The position numbers and the translations under genes are program-made. This document shows positions 1 through 5,670 of a DNA stretch of 5,849 nucleotides, piece by piece. The stretch's first letter is position 1. Each line of letters begins with the position of its first letter. Location of the stretch: the NCBI GenBank assembly GCA_028709185.1, contig JAQVXM010000040.1:1-5849 (forward strand), written 5' to 3'. Under the pieces are notes generated by a model. It saw only the letters and a list, made by a program, of their open reading frames with translations. It searched no databases and was not told the origin of the DNA. The DNA comes from Minisyncoccota bacterium. Lineage in GTDB: Bacteria > Patescibacteriota > Minisyncoccia > UBA6257 > XYB1-36-10.

Positions 1-406
1 GACCTGTTTATGAGGAATTAAAAAAATATTTAAAGGGGCCGGAAAATAAAATAATAACAGTTTTTGGAGCGGCTGGAGGAGGAAGGGATAATGGAAAAGA
101 CCAGTGCTCGGAAAAATAGCGGCAGAGTTTTGCAAGGAAATAATTTTAACAACGGAAGAGCCTTACGATGAAAAACCGGAGGATATTATAGAAGACATAA
201 ATAAAGGAATACCGGAAAAAAATAATGTTCACAAAATAACCGACAGAAAAAAAGCAATACAAAAAGCAATAGAATTAGTAAAGGAAGGAGATGTAATAGC
301 GCTTCTTGGAAAAGGAGCGGAACCATACATCCACATAAACAAAAAAAAGATTATTTGGAACGAAAGAAGAGAGGCGGAAGAAGCAATAAAAAATATCAAT
401 AACTAA
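1..406 (+). CDS. murE: MurE-type UDP-N-acetylmuramyl peptide ligase, C-terminal part, frameshifted
   Basis: Mur ligases of this type add the third amino acid to UDP-MurNAc-dipeptide in the cytoplasm, using ATP. The 5' end lies outside the window, so only about 134 residues of the C-terminal domain are seen. Frame 3 (from base 3) reads PVYEELKKYLKG then VFGAAGGGRDNGK, and would stop at TAG 117-119. The match to the family continues in frame 2 as RPVLGKIAAEFCKEIILTTEE and later GKGAEPYIH and WNERREAEEAI, ending at TAA 404-406. Inserting one A in the run at 95-98 joins them into the family signature GGGRDxGKRPxxG. The GTG at 104 is therefore not a true start. GKGAE corresponds to the GKGHE motif near the MurE C-terminus. 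The position of the DNPR motif of meso-diaminopimelate enzymes reads EEPY, so the amino acid added is uncertain. The family call is firm; whether the break is a sequencing error, a mutation or recoding is open. Confidence 0.85.
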
Positions 407-412
407 AAAAAG

Positions 413-434
413 AAAGCCCGCAAAAGCGGGCTTT
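413..434. terminator. Bidirectional intrinsic terminator between convergent genes
   Basis: A perfect 9-bp stem, AAAGCCCGC (413-421) and GCGGGCTTT (426-434), encloses an AAAA loop. It lies 6 nt after the murE stop and 5 nt beyond the stop of the minus-strand gene, so it can serve both. Read on the minus strand the stem is followed by a long T tract (complement of the A-rich bases 405-412), so it should be strongest in that direction. On the plus strand the tail is only TTTATAGATT. Confidence 0.85.
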
Positions 435-439
435 ATAGA

Positions 440-772
440 TTAAAGAAAAATAAGATATTTCTTTGGATGAGAAACATCCAAAGAAATAGGAGGATTTAAA
501 CCATCTCTTGGAGGAAGATTAAAAGTTCCCCTATTTTTATTTCCGTTGATTTTTTCAATTCCTAAAATTCCAACGACAAGGATAAGAGTAAAAGCAATAA
601 AACAGTAAAGAAAAAAAATAAGAGATATGCCTTCGATAAGGAATTTAATAATAGAAGAAGATAAAATAAAAGCCACCAACAATAAACAGAATATTTGTGA
701 AAGATTTTTAAAAAGAAAAAATCTTTTTTTCTTTCTTTTTGTCACACAAAAGCAATAGTATTTGTGATTCAT
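440..772 (-). CDS. Small two-helix membrane protein, function unknown
   Basis: I do not recognise this 110-residue protein. It has a short basic N-terminus (TKRKKKR at 11-17), two hydrophobic stretches near residues 26-46 and 50-72, and a polar proline-containing tail (LPPRDGLNPP at 86-95). By the positive-inside rule the N-terminus should be cytoplasmic, which for a two-helix hairpin puts the tail in the cytoplasm too. Three signals outside the reading frame argue that it is a real gene: an AAGGAGGC Shine-Dalgarno sequence 10 nt before ATG 772-770, a plausible promoter further upstream, and a terminator hairpin 5 nt after the stop. It is monocistronic and converges on murE. No signal-peptidase or lipoprotein site is evident. 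Its length and membrane hairpin recall many small CPR membrane proteins, but nothing points to a specific role. Confidence 0.68.
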   Translation of the reverse strand: MNHKYYCFCVTKRKKKRFFLFKNLSQIFCLLLVAFILSSSIIKFLIEGISLIFFLYCFIAFTLILVVGILGIEKINGNKNRGTFNLPPRDGLNPPISLDVSHPKKYLIFL

Positions 773-782
773 TTTTCTTTTT

Positions 783-790
783 GCCTCCTT
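783..790 (-). promoter_or_regulatory. Strong Shine-Dalgarno site of the minus-strand membrane protein gene
   Basis: The minus strand reads AAGGAGGC, ending 10 nt before the ATG at 772-770. It is the only near-perfect anti-16S match before any gene in the window and fixes the start codon. Confidence 0.75.
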
Positions 791-822
791 TTTAAAGATA
801 TATTTTAAATAATACTTTTTTT

Positions 823-850
823 ATTTTATCACATTTTTTACTTAAATCAA
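823..850 (-). promoter_or_regulatory. Sigma-70-type promoter for the minus-strand membrane protein gene
   Basis: On the minus strand TTGATT (850-845) is followed after 16 nt by TAAAAT (828-823). Transcription would begin near 816, giving a leader of about 44 nt that holds the Shine-Dalgarno site. The match is good, but the region is very AT-rich, so chance -10 matches are common. Confidence 0.5.
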
Positions 851-937
851 GGTTGTAAAACGTGAAACAATTTAAAAAAAGATCTTTATTTACGCGATTA
901 TCGGGTTTTAAATAGTGCTAGAAGAAAAAAAATTATA

Positions 938-949
938 TATAATAAAGGT
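938..949 (+). promoter_or_regulatory. -10 element placed for leaderless transcription of the beta-CASP gene
   Basis: A perfect TATAAT (938-943) is separated by only AAAGGT (944-949) from the ATG at 950. Start sites normally fall about 7 nt after the -10 hexamer, so the transcript would begin at or next to the start codon. The AGG sits too close to the ATG to be a normal Shine-Dalgarno site. No good -35 hexamer is visible 16-18 nt upstream. The same arrangement occurs before the gene at 4146. Confidence 0.55.
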
Positions 950-2296
950 ATGAAACTAACTTTTTATGGAGGCGCGGAATCGGTAACCGGCGCCCAATAC
1001 ATGCTTGAAACAGAGGAAGAAAAAATTTTAATAGAGTGCGGAATGAAACAAGGCGAAGATTATTGCGAAAAAAATAATTTTGAACCACTACCTTACAAAC
1101 CGAATGAAATTAAAGCAGTTATAATAACACACGCCCACATAGATCATATCGGAATGTTACCGAGATTATTCAGAGAAGGATTTAGAGGAGAAATTTATTC
1201 AACAGATCCGACTAAAGATTTTTCGGAGCTTTTGCTTTTAGATTCGGCGGACATTTTGAGAAAAGAAGCAGAAAAGCATGGAGAAAAACCATTCTATGAA
1301 GAAAAAGATATTAATTCTTTAATGAAAAATTGGAAGAAAATGGAATATTATCAACCATTTCAAATCGGAAAATACAAAATTGAATTTAAAAATGCCGGAC
1401 ATATTTTAGGGTCAGCAAGCGTAATTATTGAAGCAGAAAATAAAAAAATTGTTTTCTCCGGCGATTTGGGAAACAGCGAACCATCAATTATAAAAGAAAA
1501 AGATTATATAAAAGAAGCGGATTACGCTTTAATAGAATCGGTTTATGGATCAAGAATTCATGAAGACGCGGATAAGAGGAGAGATATGTTAGAAGATTTT
1601 GTAGAAGAAGTAATAAACGACGAAGGAACTCTTTTGATTCCAACATTTGCCATGGAAAGAACACAAGAGCTTTTATTTGAATTTGATAATTTAATAAGAA
1701 AAGGAAGAATTCCAAAAGTGCCAATATATTTAGACAGTCCCCTCGCTATCAAACTTACAACAATTTATAAAAAATACAGAAATTATTTCAGAGAAGAGAT
1801 CGCTGATAAAATAAAATTAGGCGATGATATTTTTGATTTTCCAGGATTAGACGCCACCCTAACACATGAAGAATCATTAAAAATAGACCGAGACAAGGGA
1901 CCAAAAATAATAATGGCCGGAAGCGGGATGTCTCAAGGAGGAAGAATTCTAAGACATGAATTAAATTATTTAAGCGATTCGAAAAGCGGGATACTTTTTG
2001 CAGGATATCAAGCAGAAGGATCACTAGGAAGACAAATTCAAGAAGGAAAAAATAAAGTTGTAATTTTTGGAAAAGAAGTGGAAGTAAAATGCAAGATTAA
2101 AAATATAGACGGATATTCAGCGCATGCGGACCAAAGAGAATTAGTCAACTGGGCAAGAGAAATGGCGCAATCCGTAAAAATTATTTTTGTGACACAAGGA
2201 GACAAAGAGGCAGCGGAAGTGTTAGCTACAAAAATAAAAGATGAATTAGCAATAGAAACGAAAGTGCCAAAACCAAAAGAAGAAGTTGTGATATAA
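950..2296 (+). CDS. Metallo-beta-lactamase/beta-CASP hydrolase (CPSF/YSH1-like ribonuclease)
   Basis: This 448-residue protein belongs to the cytoplasmic MBL-fold beta-CASP family of RNA endo/exonucleases (CPSF73/YSH1 group, of the TTHA0252 type), usually about 430-470 residues, so it is full length. All expected metal and catalytic motifs are visible: HAHIDH at 61-66, GHILGSA with His151, FSGDLGN with Asp172, motif A ESVYG with Glu196, motif B GMSQGGRI followed by His336, and motif C GYSAHAD with His392. The N-terminal GGAESVTGAQYML is also typical. The usual VHGE near the C-terminus is replaced by VTQGDKEAAE (414-423). Members use two zinc ions to cleave RNA phosphodiester bonds; RNA as the substrate here is inferred from family. 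The ATG at 950 is fixed by the family N-terminus and the -10 motif just upstream. It likely forms a unit with the SLOG gene, whose ATG lies 9 bp after this stop. Confidence 0.93.
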   Translation: MKLTFYGGAESVTGAQYMLETEEEKILIECGMKQGEDYCEKNNFEPLPYKPNEIKAVIITHAHIDHIGMLPRLFREGFRGEIYSTDPTKDFSELLLLDSADILRKEAEKHGEKPFYEEKDINSLMKNWKKMEYYQPFQIGKYKIEFKNAGHILGSASVIIEAENKKIVFSGDLGNSEPSIIKEKDYIKEADYALIESVYGSRIHEDADKRRDMLEDFVEEVINDEGTLLIPTFAMERTQELLFEFDNLIRKGRIPKVPIYLDSPLAIKLTTIYKKYRNYFREEIADKIKLGDDIFDFPGLDATLTHEESLKIDRDKGPKIIMAGSGMSQGGRILRHELNYLSDSKSGILFAGYQAEGSLGRQIQEGKNKVVIFGKEVEVKCKIKNIDGYSAHADQRELVNWAREMAQSVKIIFVTQGDKEAAEVLATKIKDELAIETKVPKPKEEVVI

Positions 2297-2297
2297 T
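2292..2297 (+). promoter_or_regulatory. Possible -10 element overlapping the beta-CASP stop codon
   Basis: TATAAT at 2292-2297 contains the TAA stop of the upstream gene and lies 8 nt before ATG 2306. There is no Shine-Dalgarno match in the gap. It could give the SLOG gene its own leaderless transcript, or simply be AT-rich intergenic sequence; evidence is weak. Confidence 0.3.
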
Positions 2298-2305
2298 TTA
2301 AAATA

Positions 2306-2923
2306 ATGAAAAAAAAAGTTGTAAATGAAAAAGATTTCAGGTTTTTATATAAACCAAAAATAAAAATAGCAATTTCAGGAGCAGCAGAAACAACATGTTG
2401 CGCGACACAAGCATTTGATAAATCAGAAGAATTAGGAAAAGTGCTCGCGGAAAAAGACGTAATTACTATAACAGGAGCGACAACCGGAGCGCCGTATTGG
2501 GTAGCAAAAGCAGCTAAGATGTCGGGAGGAATAGTAGTCGGCATGTCTCCAGCCTCATCAGAAGCAGCACATTTAAAAAGCTATCGCCTGCCAGTCGATT
2601 ATCATGATTTTATAGTTTATACAGGATTTGATTATGCCGGAAGAAATTTACTTTTAACAAGATCAGCGGATGCAGTTATTATAATCTGCGGAAGGATTGG
2701 AACTTTAAATGAATTTACAATTGCTTTTGAAGATGATAAACCAATCGGAGTTTTAACCGGAACAGGAGGAATAGCGGAAGAATTACAAGAAATAGTAAAA
2801 AAAGCAAACCGCGGTCCAGGAAAAGTGATTTACGACAGTGATCCAAAAAAAATAGTAGAAAAACTTATAAAAATAATCGGGGAAGAGAAAAATAAAAAAA
2901 GAGAACACGGAAGCGATGAATAG
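2306..2923 (+). CDS. SLOG-superfamily (LOG/TIGR00725-like) Rossmann-fold protein
   Basis: This 205-residue cytoplasmic protein has the Rossmann-like SLOG fold shared by LOG cytokinin-type phosphoribohydrolases, the 'lysine decarboxylase-like' proteins and TIGR00725. Seen directly: a first strand with glycine loop, IAISGAAETTCC (21-32); a second glycine loop, TITGATTGAPYWVAKAA (54-70); then AGRNLLLTRSADAVIIICGRIGTLNEF (positions 111-137). Against LOG the last segment aligns without gaps: Arg113 matches the catalytic Arg and Glu136 the Glu of PGGxGTxxE. The PGG itself is CGR (128-130). Known relatives cleave nucleoside monophosphates or bind nucleotide ligands; the substrate here is unknown. 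The tail after residue 192 is charged and probably disordered. It follows the beta-CASP gene by 9 bp without a Shine-Dalgarno site, so co-transcription is likely. The stop is TAG 2921-2923. The fold is confident, the reaction is not. Confidence 0.82.
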   Translation: MKKKVVNEKDFRFLYKPKIKIAISGAAETTCCATQAFDKSEELGKVLAEKDVITITGATTGAPYWVAKAAKMSGGIVVGMSPASSEAAHLKSYRLPVDYHDFIVYTGFDYAGRNLLLTRSADAVIIICGRIGTLNEFTIAFEDDKPIGVLTGTGGIAEELQEIVKKANRGPGKVIYDSDPKKIVEKLIKIIGEEKNKKREHGSDE

Positions 2924-2978
2924 AAAATAAAATATTTAATTAAATAAACTGACGGTTCTTAAAAAAAATAAATAGAAA

Positions 2979-4115
2979 ATGATATTTTTTAAAAAAATCA
3001 TTTTGCCGGCATCACTACTTACAGCAACAATAATAGGAGCCGGTTTTTTTTCGCTTCCTTATATAACTAATAAATCCGGTTGGTTAATCACTTTATTTTA
3101 TTTAATTATTTCGCCAATAATATTCTATTTTTTACACGCGATGTACGCGGATATAATTTTAAGAAGCAAAAAAAAATTTAAGTTTGCCGGATTTGCAAAA
3201 ATATATCTAGGAAAAATAGCTTATTATCTAACAATTTTAACAACCATAGCCGGAGCTATATTAACGCTTTCAATTTATATAATACTAGGAGAAAGTTTTA
3301 AAAATATTATTTTTCCAATTATCCCCTCTTTCCAAAATCAAATTTCTATTTTATGGATAATCGGTTCAATTTTGATATTTATAAATTTAAAAAAAATGGC
3401 TCGACTGGAATTTTTAATAACAGCAGCGATGATTTTTATCATTTTTCTTATTTTTATTTCAGGAGCAATAAACGGCGTAGAAAAAATAAAAGAAATTTCA
3501 ATGGTAAATTTAGGTTTGATTTTTTTACCATTTGGTCCATTTCTTTTTTCCTTTTCCGGAAGATCATCCATACCACCCATAGTCGATTATTGCAAAGAAA
3601 ATAAAATATCCATCAAGGAATTAAAAAAAATAATTTTTTTAGGAACAACCATTCCAGCTTTAGCTTATTTTCTTTTTATATTCGGCATTATTGGAATTTC
3701 AAAAATAATAACAAACGACTCCGTAAAAAATATAGCATCTCTCCCATTTCCGATAGCAATAATAATAGGAATTTTAGGACTTCTTTCAATTTTAAGTTCT
3801 TATATAGTAATCGGATTATCGACAAAAGAAATAATGGAAAAAGATTTAAATTTTCCAAAGATAATTTCCAATACTATAATAATTTTTTTTCCGTGGATTT
3901 TGATTTTAACGGGATTAAATAATTTTATAAGAGCAATAACCATAGCCGGAGGAATATTTCTAGCTTTAGAAGGAGTTTTAATAATATTGATTTGGAAAAA
4001 AATGAATGTTCTAAAAATAAAAGATTTTTTATTTAAAAAGAAACCTAAAAAAATAACAGTGCAAACAATATTATTCATTTTATTTTTAGGAATAATATAC
4101 GCGATTCTTTTTTAA
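2979..4115 (+). CDS. Amino-acid permease of the APC superfamily (AAAP/HAAAP-like)
   Basis: This 378-residue integral membrane protein has about 11 hydrophobic helices (roughly 7-28, 35-55, 78-103, 122-137, 144-162, 176-193, 217-240, 255-281, 295-312, 317-338, 361-377). The first helix carries TATIIGAGFFSLPY (15-28), the unwound glycine motif (IGAGxxxLP) of amino-acid permeases in the AAAP and aromatic HAAAP families. The sixth region carries FLFSFSGRSSIPPIVDY (188-204), matching the family's FxFxGHxxIPP segment with Arg in place of His. It should move amino acids into the cell by proton or sodium symport; specificity cannot be read. It is shorter than the usual 400-450 residues but has no break. 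The ATG at 2979 places the family helix at the N-terminus; no clear Shine-Dalgarno site precedes it. It starts 55 bp after the SLOG gene and ends 30 bp before the next gene. An amino-acid supplier fits a host-dependent CPR cell, but that is inference. Confidence 0.85.
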   Translation: MIFFKKIILPASLLTATIIGAGFFSLPYITNKSGWLITLFYLIISPIIFYFLHAMYADIILRSKKKFKFAGFAKIYLGKIAYYLTILTTIAGAILTLSIYIILGESFKNIIFPIIPSFQNQISILWIIGSILIFINLKKMARLEFLITAAMIFIIFLIFISGAINGVEKIKEISMVNLGLIFLPFGPFLFSFSGRSSIPPIVDYCKENKISIKELKKIIFLGTTIPALAYFLFIFGIIGISKIITNDSVKNIASLPFPIAIIIGILGLLSILSSYIVIGLSTKEIMEKDLNFPKIISNTIIIFFPWILILTGLNNFIRAITIAGGIFLALEGVLIILIWKKMNVLKIKDFLFKKKPKKITVQTILFILFLGIIYAILF

Positions 4116-4133
4116 TAATTTCTTTCATTCTGT

Positions 4134-4145
4134 TATATTAAAGGT
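4134..4145 (+). promoter_or_regulatory. -10 element placed for leaderless transcription of the O-antigen ligase gene
   Basis: TATATT (4134-4139) is followed by AAAGGT (4140-4145) and then GTG at 4146. Hexamer, 6-nt spacer sequence and spacing match the motif before the beta-CASP gene (TATAAT, AAAGGT, ATG), differing only at one -10 base and the first start-codon base. It supports GTG 4146 as the start and an independent promoter in the 30-bp gap after the permease gene. No good -35 is visible. Confidence 0.5.
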
Positions 4146-5426
4146 GTGATAGAAAAAATAACAAAATTTTCTTTTTACGCTTTTTTACTAATCTTTCCTT
4201 TCGGATATCGTTGGGAAATTTTTAGATTTATTTCAGGATTTCACGAATACGAAACTGTTTTTTTTTATGCAAGCGATTTGTTTCTAATTCTGTTTTTAAC
4301 AGCAGGAGCGATAATTTTATTTTCAAAAAAAGAGAAAAGAAAAAAAGAGAAAAGTTTTTTATTTTTAATTTGTTTTTTAATAGCGGCCGCTTTCAGCATA
4401 ATCTTCTCCCCTCTTCCCGTCTTATCGATCTGTTTTATATTGAGACTTTTTATTTTAGCCGGAACGGCATTTTTAATTTCAGAGTTAATAAAAAAAGAAA
4501 TAATAAAAATAAAAGATATTTTAGGAATCATCTCTTTAGGGGCAATTTTTCAATCAGCGCTTGCCTTTCTGCAATTCAAATTTCAAAAAAGTTTAGGATT
4601 ATATTTTTTAGGAGAACCAATATTAAGTCCAAATATTTCAGGGATAAGCAAAATAACAGCGGATGGCGCAAAAATTATAAGAGCTTATGGAACTTTTTTA
4701 CATCCGAATATTCTTTCGGCATTTTTAATAACAGGGTTTTTAGCGCTTCTTTATTTTTATTTTAAAAAAGAAAAGTTAGAGGAAAAAATTTTAATTCTTG
4801 TTTTTTCTTATTTAATTTTACTTGGCATAGTTCTAACTTTTTCAAGGCAGGCATGGATAGCTTTTCTTATATCAATTTTTCTTCTCTCCGCAATAATTAT
4901 TTTGAAAGAAAAAATAATAGGAGTTAAAAAAATAATTTTTATTCTTTTAACTTTAATTTTTGCAGTAATTCCAGCAAAAGATTTTATTTTTGAAAGAGCT
5001 CCGATTTCAACAAAAGAAGATGCGGTAACGGAAAGATTAGCTTACAACAAGATGGGGATTGATTTAATAAAAAAAAATTCATTTGGAAGCGGGCCGGGAA
5101 CACAGGTTTTTTACGCATATAAAAATGGATTTTATGAAAGATTCGGAATGATAAAAAGTTATCTGTGGCAGCCAATACACAATATATATTTATTAATCGC
5201 AAGTGAAACAGGAATATTAGGAATAGCGCTATTTTTATTGTTTGTTTTTAGCTTATTTTTTCCAATAAAAAATATATTTTTGTTGGGAAAAAATTTAAAT
5301 TTAGAAAAAACAATCGCAAAAATAATTTTTTTATCATTTTTAATAATAGGAATGAGTGATCATTTTTTTTGGACAATCGGACAAGGGCAAATAATGTTAT
5401 GGATTTTTATTGGACTTTTAATGTAA
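4146..5426 (+). CDS. O-antigen ligase family membrane protein (Wzy_C/WaaL-like)
   Basis: This 426-residue polytopic protein, with about 10-12 hydrophobic segments and a large non-membrane loop at about 280-345, belongs to the O-antigen ligase/polymerase (Wzy_C, PF04932) family. Members join lipid-linked glycans at the outer face of the membrane, either polymerising repeat units or attaching glycan to an acceptor. Visible hallmarks are RAYGTFLHPNILSAF (179-193), TFSRQAW (231-237) starting the Wzy_C region, ERLAY with Arg297, GSGPGTQ (314-320), QPIHNIYLLIASETGILG (342-359) with His345, and SDHFFWT (404-410) in the last helices. The N-terminal YASDLFLIL (41-49) is also common in this group. It starts with GTG, supported by the -10 motif immediately upstream. 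Length is normal. It could be a Wzy-type polymerase, a surface glycan ligase or a protein O-oligosaccharyltransferase; sequence alone does not separate these. No glycosyltransferases adjoin it here. Confidence 0.88.
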   Translation: MIEKITKFSFYAFLLIFPFGYRWEIFRFISGFHEYETVFFYASDLFLILFLTAGAIILFSKKEKRKKEKSFLFLICFLIAAAFSIIFSPLPVLSICFILRLFILAGTAFLISELIKKEIIKIKDILGIISLGAIFQSALAFLQFKFQKSLGLYFLGEPILSPNISGISKITADGAKIIRAYGTFLHPNILSAFLITGFLALLYFYFKKEKLEEKILILVFSYLILLGIVLTFSRQAWIAFLISIFLLSAIIILKEKIIGVKKIIFILLTLIFAVIPAKDFIFERAPISTKEDAVTERLAYNKMGIDLIKKNSFGSGPGTQVFYAYKNGFYERFGMIKSYLWQPIHNIYLLIASETGILGIALFLLFVFSLFFPIKNIFLLGKNLNLEKTIAKIIFLSFLIIGMSDHFFWTIGQGQIMLWIFIGLLM

Positions 5427-5440
5427 AATTCTTATAAAAT
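5410..5440 (+). promoter_or_regulatory. Probable promoter of tRNA-Val
   Basis: TATAAAAT (5433-5440) ends 8 nt before the mature tRNA 5' end. A weak -35, TTGGAC (5410-5415), lies 17 nt upstream of the -10, inside the end of the ligase gene. Transcription would start within a few bases of the tRNA, leaving a very short 5' leader. The -10 is convincing; the -35 matches the consensus at only three positions. Confidence 0.45.
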
Positions 5441-5448
5441 AGTAAAAA

Positions 5449-5524
5449 GGGCGGTTAGCTCAGTTGGTAGAGCATCTCGTTTACACCGAGAGGGTCACAG
5501 GTTCGAGTCCTGTATCGCCCACCA
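5449..5524 (+). tRNA. tRNA-Val (anticodon UAC)
   Basis: A complete 76-nt cloverleaf. The acceptor stem GGGCGGT pairs with ATCGCCC (one G-U); the D arm has stem GCTC/GAGC; the anticodon stem TCTCG/CGAGA encloses loop TTTACAC with anticodon TAC, reading GUA-type valine codons. A 5-nt variable loop follows, then the T arm ACAGG-TTCGAGT-CCTGT, discriminator A and an encoded CCA (5522-5524). It starts 22 nt after the ligase stop. No intrinsic terminator with a T tract follows. It is intact. Confidence 0.97.
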
Positions 5525-5550
5525 GTATTAAACTTTCAGGAATTTTTCCA

Positions 5551-5576
5551 AGCGATGCGGCCGTGCGAAGCGCATA
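5551..5576. other. GC-rich islet with competing inverted repeats after the tRNA
   Basis: About 65% GC in otherwise AT-rich intergenic DNA. ATGCG (5555-5559) can pair with CGCAT (5571-5575), or TGCG (5564-5567) with CGCA (5571-5574) around an AAG loop, so two hairpins compete for the same 3' arm. No T tract follows, so it is a poor terminator. It may be a tRNA processing or boundary element or a remnant of other DNA. Function not known. Confidence 0.35.
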
Positions 5577-5605
5577 GTGATAAAAATCTTAATTACACTA
5601 TATAA

Positions 5606-5633
5606 TTGACAAAGTGGATAATTTTATTACAAT
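5606..5633 (+). promoter_or_regulatory. Canonical sigma-70-type promoter of the downstream unknown gene
   Basis: A perfect TTGACA (5606-5611), a 16-nt spacer and TACAAT (5628-5633) predict a start near 5640 and a leader of about 30 nt. That leader ends with an A-rich AAGG Shine-Dalgarno-like site (5659-5663), 7 nt before ATG 5671. It is the best promoter in the window. Confidence 0.7.
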
Positions 5634-5670
5634 CAACAATTAGAATCAGTTCTTTAAAAAAGGTTTATTT

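Noticed and set aside
104..406. Separate small gene starting at GTG 104
   Set aside because: The residues before it in the neighbouring frame complete the MurE signature, so it is the second half of a frameshifted gene, not an independent one.
852..870. Inverted repeat TTGT...ACAA as a possible operator upstream of the beta-CASP gene
   Set aside because: Only 4 bp per arm with a long spacer; not distinguishable from chance.
2038..2544. 168-codon minus-strand frame spanning the beta-CASP/SLOG junction
   Set aside because: It lies wholly antisense to two genes with clear family motifs, and its serine/threonine/phenylalanine-rich translation is what an antisense frame of purine-rich genes gives.
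2933..2946. Perfect 14-bp palindrome TATTTAATTAAATA between the SLOG and permease genes
   Set aside because: It is made only of A and T in a very AT-rich gap, so chance occurrence is likely and the hairpin would be weak. No second copy was found.
3338..3604. Opposing and overlapping reading frames inside the permease gene
   Set aside because: They are shadows of the membrane-protein gene, with no start signals and low-complexity translations.
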